Of a stretch of 64,000 nucleotides of DNA, positions 50,867 to 60,126 are shown one piece after another. The stretch's first letter is position 1. Every line of letters begins with the position of its first letter. Below the pieces are notes generated by a model. The model was not told the DNA's origin. It searched no databases and worked only from the letters and a program-made list of their open reading frames with translations. The translations under genes were made by a program, and so were the position numbers. This DNA comes from Nocardioides zeae (GTDB lineage Bacteria > Actinomycetota > Actinomycetes > Propionibacteriales > Nocardioidaceae): positions 1 through 64,000 of the forward strand of contig NZ_JAAGXA010000016.1 in the NCBI RefSeq assembly GCF_010686755.1, in the 5' to 3' direction.

Positions 50867-51670
50867 TCAGAAGCCCCCGTCGAACCCTCCGCCCCCGTCG
50901 AGACCGCCTCCGCCGTCGAACCCTCCGCCGTCGAAGCCTCCGCCGTCGAAACCGCCCCCGTCGCCTCCGCCGAGGCCGGTCCCGTCGAAGCCGGACGTCC
51001 CCAGCGCTGGCCCGGCCAGCACCGCGCCGAGGAAGACCGCGGGGAAGAGACCGTTGGCGGCGGCCTGGCCGTAGTAGCCGCTCACGTAGGGGCGGTAGGC
51101 CGCACCGCCGTCGTACCAGGGCACCATCGCGCCGTCACGCCGCACCATGCGCGTGTCGGGCTCCGCGCCGGCGGCGAGCCGGTCGGCGTCGGCGCGGCAG
51201 ACGGGGACGTCCCGCTCGACGCCGCCCGGCGGGGCCCACGCCGCCTCCGTGGTCGAGGGTCCGTGGGCCGGGTTGAAGAAGCAGGGGGACAGGCGCTCCG
51301 GCAGCGGCTCGCCCTCCTGGCGGGCGAGCACGCACGCCATGGCGTGGCGGCCGTCCTCCAGGGACCGGGTGACGCCCTTGACGTCGGCGGGCTGCTCCAC
51401 GTCGCGGAGCAGGTCCTTCGCCGCCTCGTAGGCGTCCAGCGCGCGCTGGTAGTCCTGGCGCATCGGGACGTCGAGGTCGGTCACGAGCGTCTCGACGTGG
51501 AGCTCCTGCAGCTCCTCGCCGAACCGGGTCACGTCCTCCTCGGCGACCGCGGTCACCCGGCGCAGCGCGTCCGCGGCGGCGAGCTGCTCCGCCCGCCGGC
51601 GCCGCACGAGGACCACCCCCGCCGCCGCAGCGAGAGCGACCAGGACCAGCAGCACGACCCACCCCGTCAT
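50867..51670 (-). CDS. Membrane-anchored protein with Gly/Asp-Phe repeat tail
   Basis: The 267-residue protein has one N-terminal membrane helix followed by RRRR, and a helical middle region (EEDVTRFGEELQELHVETL, QRALDAYEAAKDLLRDVE). A short conserved stretch holds two cysteines (PCFFNPAHGPS, PVCRADADRL). The last 45 residues are FDGGG repeats, like the tails of TPM/YgcG-type envelope proteins. TAGGCT (51677-51682, minus strand) is 6 nt before the ATG. Function unknown. Confidence 0.75.
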   Translation of the reverse strand: MTGWVVLLVLVALAAAAGVVLVRRRRAEQLAAADALRRVTAVAEEDVTRFGEELQELHVETLVTDLDVPMRQDYQRALDAYEAAKDLLRDVEQPADVKGVTRSLEDGRHAMACVLARQEGEPLPERLSPCFFNPAHGPSTTEAAWAPPGGVERDVPVCRADADRLAAGAEPDTRMVRRDGAMVPWYDGGAAYRPYVSGYYGQAAANGLFPAVFLGAVLAGPALGTSGFDGTGLGGGDGGGFDGGGFDGGGFDGGGGLDGGGGFDGGF

Positions 51671-51684
51671 GGGTCGAGCCTAGG

Positions 51685-52398
51685 TCAGGCCGCCAGGGCC
51701 GCCCGGCGGGCGAGCGCGAGGCCGACCTGGGCGCGGTGCGCGACGAGCTCGACGACGCAGGGGTGGTCGCCCAGCACGTCGGCGACCACGGTGGCGCCCG
51801 CGGCGCGTGCCTCCTCCGCGCAGCGGCGGGCGAAGAAGCCGGGGGCCAGGAGGTATGGCGCGACCGCGTCCCCCGCACGCACGACGTCGGCCGGACGCTC
51901 GCCGAGGCCCGACAGGGTGGCGATCCGCACCGGGCCGCCCCACAGCAGGCCGAGCATCCGCGCGGTGGTGGCGAGGTCGTCGAGCGAGCCGGGGCGGCGG
52001 GAGCCGGCGGCCACCATCGTCACCGGCTGCCCCGGGCGTGCCCCGGCGTCCCGCAAGCGGGCGCACATCGCGTCGGCCAGGAGCGGCGAGGGGCCGAGCG
52101 CGGCCGTCAGGGCTGCCGGCACCGGCGCGGCCGCGACCGCCTCGGGCACGTCGGAGTCCACGTGCAGGCCGGCGGAGAGCAGCAGCGGCACGACGACCAC
52201 CGGGCGGTCGGCCGCGGCCAGCACGTCGGTGAGGAGCGGGTCGGCGAGCTCGACGTACGACGCGGTCGCCGGCACGCCCACCAGCTCACCGGCCGCCTGC
52301 GTCAGGGCCCGGGCGACGGGGCTGCCGGAGCCGTCGCGGGTGCCGTGGGCGACGGTGACCAGCCGGGGGAGCAGGTGGGGCAGGAGGTGGGGCGGCAC
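51685..52398 (-). CDS. Sirohydrochlorin chelatase (CbiX-like)
   Basis: This chelatase has about 237 residues. The two CbiX halves are visible: VTVAHGTRDGSG with the metal-binding His, and VPLLLSAGLHVDSDVP with the second. The family inserts iron (or cobalt) into sirohydrochlorin; iron gives siroheme, the cofactor of the NirB protein encoded upstream in this operon. GAGGAG sits 6 nt before GTG 52398, which I prefer to the adjacent ATG at 52404. It is the last gene of the nitrate operon, four to ten bases after nnaR. Confidence 0.88.
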   Translation of the reverse strand: MPPHLLPHLLPRLVTVAHGTRDGSGSPVARALTQAAGELVGVPATASYVELADPLLTDVLAAADRPVVVVPLLLSAGLHVDSDVPEAVAAAPVPAALTAALGPSPLLADAMCARLRDAGARPGQPVTMVAAGSRRPGSLDDLATTARMLGLLWGGPVRIATLSGLGERPADVVRAGDAVAPYLLAPGFFARRCAEEARAAGATVVADVLGDHPCVVELVAHRAQVGLALARRAALAA

Positions 52399-52408
52399 GG
52401 GCATCTCC

Positions 52409-53533
52409 TCAGGACTCCACCGCGAGGCGGTAGCCACGCTTGACGACGGTCTGCACGACCTTGGTGCCGACGGCGGCCCGCAACCGCGCCACGGCCATGT
52501 CGACGGCGTGGTCGGAGCTGGCGTGCCCGGACCCCGCGCCGCGGGGCAGCGCGGCGAGCAGGGTACGGCGCGGGACGACCGCCCCCGGGTTCTCGGCCAG
52601 CGCCTGGAGCACGGCCAGCGGCGCGGGCGTGAGCGGTGCCTCGACGCCGTCGACGAGCACGGTGTCGCCGACGAGGCGCAGCGTGTGGCCGCCGGCCTCG
52701 ATCGCGATGCCCGCGGAGCGCAGCGGCAGCTCGGTCTCGAGCAGCTTGACCATCGCGGCGAGGCGCGCCCGGTCGGGCTCGACGGTCGGCACGCCCCACA
52801 GCTCGAAGGCGGCGGTGGTGACCGGCCCGACGCTGGCGGCGAGCACGTCGGCCTGGAAGGCGGCGACCACCTCGTCGCGGCGCCCGACGGAGGCCGCGGC
52901 CTCCATGAGGGCGGCCACGGCGGGCGCGGAGGTGAAGGTGACGGCGTCGACGCTGCGGTCGGCGATGTGGTCGATGAGGCCGAACATCGGCGTCGGGTCC
53001 TCGGCGGCTTCGACGCGGTAGACCGCCACCGACGTCACGACCGCGCCGAGGCGCCGCAGCGCGTGGGCCACCATCGACAGCGACTGGCCGTGCTCCTGCA
53101 CCACGATGTGGGCGTCCGTCAGGTCGCGTCCGCGGAGGTGGGCGAGCACGTCGTCGAAGCGCTCCGACTCGGGCGACCACAGCTCGCGGAGCCCCCGGCG
53201 GCGCAGCGCCCCCACCGACTTCGGTCCGCGGGCGAGGATCTCCGCGCGGCCCAGGTGCGCGACGAGGTCGTCCAGCAGCCCCCACGACTCGGCGGCGTCG
53301 AACCAGGCCTTCATGCCGATGCCCGTCGTCGCCAGGAAGAGGTCGACCGGGCGCGCCAGCACCTCCTCGGTGACCGCCCGCAGCGTCGCGTCGTCGACCC
53401 GGCGCGGGTCGAGCGCGAGCGCGGGCGCCCAGACGGTGGCCGCCCCGCGCCGCTCCAGCAGCGCGACCTGCTCCTCGACCTTCCGGGCCGCGGTCACGCC
53501 GATGGTGAAGCCGGAGAGCGGGCCGGACGTCAT
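52409..53533 (-). CDS. nnaR: NnaR-type regulator: uroporphyrinogen-III synthase-like domain fused to winged helix
   Basis: The 374-residue protein has a HemD-like domain (about 1-260; LFLATTGIGMKAWFDAA, VQEHGQSLSMVAHALR, VTFTSAPAVAALMEAA). An OmpR-type winged helix follows (about 275-370; LTPAPLAVLQALAENPGAVVPRRTLLAALP, AVDMAVARLRAAVG, VKRGYRL). This is the architecture of NnaR, which controls nitrate and nitrite assimilation with the response regulator GlnR in mycobacteria and Streptomyces. Its position between nirD and cbiX matches that role. The ATG overlaps the nirD stop by ATGA (53530-53533). Whether the HemD part is still an enzyme is unclear. Confidence 0.9.
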   Translation of the reverse strand: MTSGPLSGFTIGVTAARKVEEQVALLERRGAATVWAPALALDPRRVDDATLRAVTEEVLARPVDLFLATTGIGMKAWFDAAESWGLLDDLVAHLGRAEILARGPKSVGALRRRGLRELWSPESERFDDVLAHLRGRDLTDAHIVVQEHGQSLSMVAHALRRLGAVVTSVAVYRVEAAEDPTPMFGLIDHIADRSVDAVTFTSAPAVAALMEAAASVGRRDEVVAAFQADVLAASVGPVTTAAFELWGVPTVEPDRARLAAMVKLLETELPLRSAGIAIEAGGHTLRLVGDTVLVDGVEAPLTPAPLAVLQALAENPGAVVPRRTLLAALPRGAGSGHASSDHAVDMAVARLRAAVGTKVVQTVVKRGYRLAVES

Positions 53534-53886
53534 GGGGCCTCCTGGTCCGTGGGCTGGTCCGTGAGAGCCGGACCGATGTGCACGACGCCGTCGGTCACGC
53601 GCACGGCGTACGCCTGGACCCGCACCGTCGGGTCGTCGAGGCACACGCCGTCCCGCAGGCCGAACGGCTGCTTGAGCATGGGCGAGGCGACGAAGGGTAC
53701 GTCGCCGCGCGTGCCCACGATGCCACGGGCCAGCACGGAGGCGTTCGCGAACGGGCACCGGTTGTCGAGGGCGAACCACGCGTCGTCGTACGTGCGGAAC
53801 AGCGCGACCGCACGGCCCTCGACGAGCGCGGCGACGCCCCGCTCGCGGGGCAGGTCGTCGACGGTGCAGACGGGGGTCCAGCTCAT
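53530..53886 (-). CDS. nirD: Nitrite reductase small subunit
   Basis: The 118-residue Rieske-fold protein has MSWTPVCTVDDLPRERGV, NRCPFANASVLARGIVG and LKQPFGLRDGVCLDD. As in other NirD proteins the second iron-sulphur ligand pair is absent, so it is probably not an electron carrier itself but a structural partner of NirB. Both its start and its stop overlap neighbouring genes by ATGA. Confidence 0.95.
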   Translation of the reverse strand: MSWTPVCTVDDLPRERGVAALVEGRAVALFRTYDDAWFALDNRCPFANASVLARGIVGTRGDVPFVASPMLKQPFGLRDGVCLDDPTVRVQAYAVRVTDGVVHIGPALTDQPTDQEAP

Positions 53887-56486
53887 CGCGGGGCTCCTAC
53901 CGGGATGGACGCGCCGAGGTCCACGGGAGCATCCGGCTCCGCCGGGCGCACCTGGCCGCGCTCGGTGGTGAAGGTGATGGCCGGGTCGGGCACGTCGGGG
54001 GCGTTGACGAAGGAGACGAAGCGGGCGAGCTTGGCCGGGTCGTCCAGCGTGGCCTTCCACTCGTCGAAGTAGGAGTCGACGTGGCGGGCCATCGCGGCCT
54101 CGAGCTCGCTGCCGAGGCCGAGGGCGTCGTCGACGACGACCTCGCGCACGCGCTCGAGCCCGCCGTCGAGTGACTCCACCCAGGGCGCCGTGCGCTGGAG
54201 GCGGTCGGCGGTGCGGATGTAGTACATGAGGAACCGGTCGAGGTAGCGCACCAGCGTGGCGGTGTCGACGTCGCCCACGAGCAGCTCGGCGTGGCGGGGC
54301 GTGGCGCCGCCGTTGCCCGCGACGTACAGGTTCCAGCCCTTCTCGGTGGCGATGACGCCGAAGTCCTTGCTGCGGGCCTCGGCGCACTCGCGGGCGCAGC
54401 CGGAGACCCCGCCCTTCAGCTTGTGGGGGCTGCGGAGGCCGCGGTAGCGGAGCTCGAGGTCGATGGCGAGCTGCACCGAGTCCTGCACGCCGTAGCGGCA
54501 CCACGTCGACCCGACGCACGACTTCACGGTGCGCAGCGACTTGCCGTAGGCGTGGCCCGACTCGAAGCCGGCGTCGACCAGGCGCGTCCAGATGGCCGGG
54601 AGCTCCTCCATCCGGGCGCCGAAGAGGTCGATCCGCTGGCCGCCGGTGATCTTCGTGTAGAGCCCGAAGTCGCGCGCCACCTCGCCGATCACGATCAGCT
54701 TCTCCGGCGTGATCTCGCCGCCGGGGATGCGGGGGACGACCGAGTAGGTGCCGTTCTTCTGGATGTTGGCCAGGTAGGCGTCGTTGGTGTCCTGCAGCGC
54801 GCCGGTCTCGCCCTCGAGCACGTGCCCGCCCAGCTGGCTGGCGAGGATCGAGGCGATCGTCGGGCGGCAGATGTCGCAGCCGCGACCCGTGCCGTGGCCC
54901 TCGACGACCTCGGTGAAGGAGCGGTAGCCGTGCACGGCCACCACGTCGAAGAGCTCCTGGCGGGTCAGGGCGAAGTGCTCGCAGAGGCTCGTGTCGACCG
55001 CCTTGCCGACGGCCGTGAAGTAGTCCTCGATGATTCCCTTGACCGTCGGCACGCAGGAGCCGCACGTGGTGCCTGCGCCCGTGCACGCCTTGGTCGCGCC
55101 CAGGTCCTCGCACCGGTGCGCACCGTCGACGTCCACCGCGTCGAGCAGGTCGCGCTTGGTGACGTTGTTGCAGGAGCACACGACGGCCTCGTCGGGCAGG
55201 CCCAGCTGCAGCGCGCCGCGCGACTCGGGGAGGATCAGCTCCTCGGGGTTGTCGGGGAGCAGCATGCCGCTGGCGACCATGGGGCGCAGGAGCCCGTACG
55301 CCGAGGCGTCGCCCACGAGGATCCCGCCGAGCAGCACCCAGGAGTCGGGGGCGTCGGGGGCGGGGCCGACGACGAGCTTCTTGTAGAGCCCCGCGACGGC
55401 GTCGGAGAAGACGAGCTCGAGGGCGTCGGGCGTGGTGGCGAAGGCGTCGCCGAACGAGGCGACGTCGACGCCGAGCAGCTTGAGCTTCGTCGACATGTCC
55501 GCGCCCGTGAAGGCGCCGGCCGTGCCGCCGAGCAGGGTGTCGACGACGATCTCGGCCATGGCGTAGCCGGGGGCGACGAGGCCGTACATGACGCCCGCCG
55601 GGGCCGCGCACTCACCGATCGCCCACACGTGCGGGTCGGTGACGGAGCGCAGCCGCTCGTCGACGAGCACGCCGCCGCGCGGGGTGACCTCGAGCGCGGC
55701 GTCGCGGGCGAGGCCGTCGCGGGGCCGGATGCCGGCGGAGAAGACGACGATGTCGGCGGCGATCGGGTCGGCGTCGCGCAGGCCGAGGCCCGCGACCCGG
55801 CCGGTGCCGTCGTCGAGCACCTCGGTGGAGGCGACGCCGCAGTGCACCGTGAGGCCCAGCTTCTCGATGTGGCGCACCAGGGTCGCGCCGCCCGTCTCGT
55901 CGAGCTGCACGGGCATGAGCCGCGGCGCCATCTCGACGACGTGCGCCTCGACACCCAGCTGGTGGAGGGCGTTGGCGGCCTCCAGGCCGAGCAGCCCGCC
56001 GCCGATGACGACGCCCCGCTTGCGGGTGCCGTCGGGGCCCGGGGCGGCCGCCGTGCGAATCGCCTCGAGGTCCTCGATGGTGCGGTAGACGAAGCAGCCG
56101 TCGAGGTCCTTGCCCGGCACGGGCGGGACGAACGGGGCGGCGCCCGTGGCGAGCACCAGCTCGTCGTAGGCGATCTCCTCGCCCTCCGCCGTCGTCACCG
56201 TGCGGGCGTCCCGGTCGATCCCGACCACCGCGGTGGTGAGGCGCAGCGTGACGCGGGGGTCGTCGTACGCACCGCCCGGGAGCAGGGAGAGCGCGTCGGC
56301 GCCGACCTCGAAGAAGGAGGTGAGGGCGACGCGGTCGTAGGCCGCGCGGGGCTCCTCGCCGAGCACCACGACGTCGTGGGTCGCGGTGAGGCCGCGCTCG
56401 ACGGCGGCGGCGACGAACCGGTGGCCGACCATGCCGTGGCCGACGACGACGATGCGGGGACGGCGGCCGTCGGTGGTGGGGCTCAT
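53883..56486 (-). CDS. nirB: Nitrite reductase (NADH) large subunit
   Basis: The 867-residue enzyme reduces nitrite to ammonium with NAD(P)H. It has an FAD/NAD(P)-binding half (VVVGHGMVGHRFV, VVIGGGLLGLEAANAL) and a BFD-like 2Fe-2S domain (VVCSCNNVTKRDL...CGSC). The siroheme/4Fe-4S sulfite/nitrite reductase domain follows, with SCVGSTWCRYG and GCARECAEA supplying the four cluster cysteines. The length is typical. The start overlaps the preceding FAD gene by ATGA, and its stop overlaps nirD likewise. Confidence 0.97.
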   Translation of the reverse strand: MSPTTDGRRPRIVVVGHGMVGHRFVAAAVERGLTATHDVVVLGEEPRAAYDRVALTSFFEVGADALSLLPGGAYDDPRVTLRLTTAVVGIDRDARTVTTAEGEEIAYDELVLATGAAPFVPPVPGKDLDGCFVYRTIEDLEAIRTAAAPGPDGTRKRGVVIGGGLLGLEAANALHQLGVEAHVVEMAPRLMPVQLDETGGATLVRHIEKLGLTVHCGVASTEVLDDGTGRVAGLGLRDADPIAADIVVFSAGIRPRDGLARDAALEVTPRGGVLVDERLRSVTDPHVWAIGECAAPAGVMYGLVAPGYAMAEIVVDTLLGGTAGAFTGADMSTKLKLLGVDVASFGDAFATTPDALELVFSDAVAGLYKKLVVGPAPDAPDSWVLLGGILVGDASAYGLLRPMVASGMLLPDNPEELILPESRGALQLGLPDEAVVCSCNNVTKRDLLDAVDVDGAHRCEDLGATKACTGAGTTCGSCVPTVKGIIEDYFTAVGKAVDTSLCEHFALTRQELFDVVAVHGYRSFTEVVEGHGTGRGCDICRPTIASILASQLGGHVLEGETGALQDTNDAYLANIQKNGTYSVVPRIPGGEITPEKLIVIGEVARDFGLYTKITGGQRIDLFGARMEELPAIWTRLVDAGFESGHAYGKSLRTVKSCVGSTWCRYGVQDSVQLAIDLELRYRGLRSPHKLKGGVSGCARECAEARSKDFGVIATEKGWNLYVAGNGGATPRHAELLVGDVDTATLVRYLDRFLMYYIRTADRLQRTAPWVESLDGGLERVREVVVDDALGLGSELEAAMARHVDSYFDEWKATLDDPAKLARFVSFVNAPDVPDPAITFTTERGQVRPAEPDAPVDLGASIPVGAPR

Positions 56487-58000
56487 GCGTTTCCTCCAGT
56501 GAGTGCGGGCGTGCGGGTCGCGAGCAGGGCCCGGACGGCGTCGGAGCAGCCGCCGCATCCGGTGGTGGCGCGGGTGGTCTCCCGCACCTCGTCGAGGGAG
56601 CCGCAGGCGCGGAGCGCGCCCGCGCTGACGCCGGCGCAGGCGCAGACCTCGGCGGTGTCGGGCAGGTCGGCGGGGCCGGCGGCGCGGGTGCGCCGCTCGG
56701 GCAGGAGCAGGTCGCCGGGCTCGTGGGGGCCGAGCACGGTGCCGCGCTCGACGTACTGCGTCAGCAGCCCCACCCGCGCCAGGTCCCCGACGAGGGCGGC
56801 GGCGACGATGCGGCCGTCGCGCACGACGAGCTTGCGGTGGGAGCGGGTGACGGGGTTGGTGACGGCCACGACCTCCCCGCCGGCGGCGGCCGCGGCCTCC
56901 GGGTCGCCGAGCACGGCGACGTCGAGCCCCGTGGCGCGGAGGCGGGCGACCTCGCGGATGCCGGGGTACGGCGCGGCGCCCGCCCCGCCGTCCGCCCCGC
57001 CGTCCGCACCGGCGAGCAGGTGCGCGGCCAGGCAGACCGCCTGGTCCCACGCCGGCCCGACGAAGCCGGAGACGCGCCCGGCGTGCTGGGCGCAGTCGCC
57101 GATCGCGTGGACGACCGGGTCGGTGGTGGCGAGGCGGTCGTCGACGACGATCCCGCGGCGTACCTCGAGGCCGGCCCCGCGGGCCAGCGCGGTGGCGGGA
57201 CGGCCGCCGGCGGTGAGCACGACGAGGTCGGTGGCGAGCACGTGGCCGTTGTCGAGCCGGACGCCCACGGCGTGCTCGGGCATCGGGCTGGCGACGAGCC
57301 GCGTGGCGCGGGCGCCGGTGTAGACGGTCGTGCCGAGGCGGGCGAGGTCGCGGGCCAGGATGCTCGCCCCGGCGCGGTCGAGCTGGCGGGACAGCACGTG
57401 GTCGGCGCCCTCGACGACCTCGGTGACGACGGCACGGCGACCGGCGCGGGCGCCGAGGGCCCGGGCGACCTGGAGCCCGAGGAGGCCGCCGCCGACGACG
57501 ACCGCGCGGCGCACCGGACGGGTCGGGTCGTCGAGCGCGGCGAGCAGGCCGCGGAGGTCGCCGGCCGAGCGGAAGGCGTGGACCGTGGGGTGGAGCGAGC
57601 CGTCGGGGCGCACCAGCCCGCGCACCGGCGGCAGGGTCGGGATGCTCCCCGTGGCGAGCACGAGCCGGTCGTAGGGCACCCGGCTCCGGTCGACGAGCAC
57701 GACCTCGCGGGCGCCGCGGTCGATCTCCGCGACGCGGGCACCGGTGCGCAGGGTGACGCCGGCCGCGGCGTACCAGTCCTCGTCGCGGAGCGTGATCGCC
57801 CGCTCGTCGTGGACGCCCTCGAGCACGGCGGAGAGCAGGATGCGGTTGTAGGCCGGGCCGGTCTCGTCGCCCAGCACCGTCAGCCGGTTCCCGCGCTCCA
57901 CCCAGCCGCCGGCGACGAGGGTCTCGACGAGGCGGACCGCGGCCATGCCGTGGCCGACGACCACCAGGTGCTGGGAGTGCTCGGGGACGTGCGCGTTCAT
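56483..58000 (-). CDS. NirB-like FAD/2Fe-2S oxidoreductase, electron-transfer partner of nitrate reductase
   Basis: The 505-residue protein resembles the N-terminal part of NirB: VVVGHGMAAVRLVETL, VVVGGGLLGLQVARAL, VHAIGDCAQH. It ends with a BFD-like 2Fe-2S domain (EVCACAGVSAGALRACG, TGCGGCSDAV) and lacks any siroheme domain. Lying between the nitrate reductase and nirB genes, it most likely passes electrons from NAD(P)H to the nitrate reductase, as the NasB-type subunit does in other bacteria (inference). It overlaps both neighbours by ATGA. Confidence 0.9.
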   Translation of the reverse strand: MNAHVPEHSQHLVVVGHGMAAVRLVETLVAGGWVERGNRLTVLGDETGPAYNRILLSAVLEGVHDERAITLRDEDWYAAAGVTLRTGARVAEIDRGAREVVLVDRSRVPYDRLVLATGSIPTLPPVRGLVRPDGSLHPTVHAFRSAGDLRGLLAALDDPTRPVRRAVVVGGGLLGLQVARALGARAGRRAVVTEVVEGADHVLSRQLDRAGASILARDLARLGTTVYTGARATRLVASPMPEHAVGVRLDNGHVLATDLVVLTAGGRPATALARGAGLEVRRGIVVDDRLATTDPVVHAIGDCAQHAGRVSGFVGPAWDQAVCLAAHLLAGADGGADGGAGAAPYPGIREVARLRATGLDVAVLGDPEAAAAAGGEVVAVTNPVTRSHRKLVVRDGRIVAAALVGDLARVGLLTQYVERGTVLGPHEPGDLLLPERRTRAAGPADLPDTAEVCACAGVSAGALRACGSLDEVRETTRATTGCGGCSDAVRALLATRTPALTGGNA

Positions 58001-60099
58001 GCGCTCACCGCCGCCGCGCACACCTTGAACTCCGGCATGCGGCTCGCCGGGTCGAGGGCGTCGTTGGTGAGCCGGTTGGCGCCGACCCAGTGGAACGGCA
58101 CGAACACGGTGTCGGGGCGGATCGTCTCGACCACGCGCGCGGGGGCGCGCATCGACCCGCGACGCGTGCGCACGGTCAGCACCTCGCCGTCCGCCGTGCC
58201 GAGGCGGCGGGCCAGGAGGGGGTGGAGCTCGACGAAGGGCCCCGTGTCGGGGAGGTCCTTGACGCGACGCGTCTGGGCGCCGGACTGGTACTGCCCCAGG
58301 ACCCGCCCCGTCGTCAGGTGCAGCGGGTAGTCGTCGCAGGGCTGCTCGGCGGCGCCGCGGAACGTGGTGACGAGGAACCGCGCCCGGCCGTCGGCGTGCC
58401 CGAAGCGGTCGGCGAAGAGCCGGGGGGTGCCGGGGTGGGGCGTGCCGTCGGCGTACGGCGCGGGGCAGGGCCAGAAGACGCCGTGCTCGGCGCGGATCCG
58501 GTCGTAGGTGATGCCCGCGTAGTCGGCCGGTCCGCCCGCGGAGGCCCGGCCGAGCTCGGCGAAGACCTCCTCGGGGTCGGTGGGGAACGTGCTCGGGGCG
58601 TCGAGGCGCTCGGCCAGCGCGGCGATCACCTCGAGATCGGTGCGGACGCCCGCGGGCGGCGTGACGGCGCGCTGCCGGAGGACGACCCGGCCCTCGAGGT
58701 TGGTCATGGTGCCCGTCTCCTCGGCCCACTGGGTCACGGGCAGCACCACGTCGGCGAGCGCGGCGGTCTCCGACAGCACGAGGTCGGCGACGACGAGGAG
58801 GTCGAGGCTGCGGAGCCGCTCGGCGACGTGCAGCGCGTTGGGGGCGGAGACGACGATGTTGGAGCCCAGTACGAGCATCGCCCGCGGCCCCGCGGGCGCC
58901 TCGTCGGTGGCGGGCCGGCCCAGCGCGTCGAGCAGCTCGTAGGCCGAGCGGCCCTTGCCGGGCAGGCTCGTGGGGTCCACGCCCCACACGGCCGCGACGT
59001 GGGCGCGGGCCGCGGGGTCCTCGATGGAGCGGTAGCCGGGCAGCTGGTCCGCCTTCTGGCCGTGCTCGCGGCCGCCCTGGCCGTTGCCCTGGCCGGTGAG
59101 GCAGCCGTAGCCGGCCCCCTCGCGCCCCGGCATGCCGAGCGCGAGGGCGACGTTGATCCAGGCCAGCACGGTGTCGGAGCCCTGGCTGTGCTGCTCGACG
59201 CCGCGGGCGGTCAGCACGAGCACGCGGCCCCCGGCGCGGGCGGTGCCGATGAGCAGGTCCGCGAGCGCGCGCACCTCGGCGGCGGCGATCCCCGTGACCC
59301 GCTCGACCTGCTCGGGCCACCACGTCGCCACCGAGCGGCGGACCTCGTCGAAGCCCGTGGTGCGGGCCGCGACGTACGCCTCGTCCACGGCCCCCGCCGC
59401 CACCACGAGGTGGAGGACGCCGAGGGCGAGCGCGAGGTCGGTGCCCGGCACCGGCGCCAGGTGGAGGTCGGACCGCTCCGCGGTCGGCGTACGCCGCGGG
59501 TCGACCACGACGACCTGTCCGCCCCGGGCGCGCAGGCGGTCGAGGTGACGTGCCGCCGGAGGCGCGGTCTCGGCCAGGTTGGAGCCGGCGAGGACGAGCA
59601 CGTCGGCCTTCTCGACGTCGGCCAGGGGGAAGGGCAGGCCGCGGTCGAGGCCGAGCGCCCGGAGGCCCGCGGAGGCGGCCGAGCTCATGCACCAGCGGCC
59701 GTTGTAGTCGATCTGGCTCGTGCCCAGCGCGACCCGGGCGAACTTGCCCAGCGCGTAGGCCTTCTCGTTGGTGAGGCCCCCCGCACCGAACACGGCGACG
59801 CCGTCGGCGCCGTGCACGGTGCGGACCCGGGAGAGCACGTCGGCGACGAGGTCCAGCGCCTCGTCCCAGGAGGCGGCCCGCAGCTCGCCCCGCGAGCCGT
59901 CGGCCGCGCGGTCCCGCACGAGCGGCGTGGTCAGCCGCTCGCGGTGGCCCCGCAGGCCGGTGCTCGTCCAGCCCTTGCGGCACAGGGCGCCCTCGTTGAC
60001 CGGGAACGTCGCCCACGGCTCGACCGTGAGGGCGCGGCCCTCGCGGACGAGCGTCATGCCGCACTGCAGGGAGCAGTAGGGGCAGTGGGTGGTGGTCAA
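57997..60099 (-). CDS. Assimilatory nitrate reductase catalytic subunit (molybdopterin)
   Basis: The 700-residue molybdopterin oxidoreductase has an N-terminal 4Fe-4S site (HCPYCSLQCGM...CRKG) and the family's YNGRWCMSSA with the Mo-ligand Cys. It also has GYGCLTGQGNGQGGREHGQ and a C-terminal molybdopterin dinucleotide-binding domain (LHLTTGRVLGQYQSGAQTRR). It reduces nitrate to nitrite in the cytosol. The start is TTG 60099 with AGGAG 6 nt upstream; no better ATG or GTG is near. The stop overlaps the next gene by ATGA. Confidence 0.94.
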   Translation of the reverse strand: MTTTHCPYCSLQCGMTLVREGRALTVEPWATFPVNEGALCRKGWTSTGLRGHRERLTTPLVRDRAADGSRGELRAASWDEALDLVADVLSRVRTVHGADGVAVFGAGGLTNEKAYALGKFARVALGTSQIDYNGRWCMSSAASAGLRALGLDRGLPFPLADVEKADVLVLAGSNLAETAPPAARHLDRLRARGGQVVVVDPRRTPTAERSDLHLAPVPGTDLALALGVLHLVVAAGAVDEAYVAARTTGFDEVRRSVATWWPEQVERVTGIAAAEVRALADLLIGTARAGGRVLVLTARGVEQHSQGSDTVLAWINVALALGMPGREGAGYGCLTGQGNGQGGREHGQKADQLPGYRSIEDPAARAHVAAVWGVDPTSLPGKGRSAYELLDALGRPATDEAPAGPRAMLVLGSNIVVSAPNALHVAERLRSLDLLVVADLVLSETAALADVVLPVTQWAEETGTMTNLEGRVVLRQRAVTPPAGVRTDLEVIAALAERLDAPSTFPTDPEEVFAELGRASAGGPADYAGITYDRIRAEHGVFWPCPAPYADGTPHPGTPRLFADRFGHADGRARFLVTTFRGAAEQPCDDYPLHLTTGRVLGQYQSGAQTRRVKDLPDTGPFVELHPLLARRLGTADGEVLTVRTRRGSMRAPARVVETIRPDTVFVPFHWVGANRLTNDALDPASRMPEFKVCAAAVSA

Positions 60100-60126
60100 C
60101 GCGGTCTCCTGCGGTGGGTGGTGGGC

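Noticed and set aside
50867..51010. CRISPR-like or minisatellite repeats (CCGCCGTCGAA units)
   Set aside because: They encode the FDGGG protein tail in frame; there are no unique spacers of constant length.
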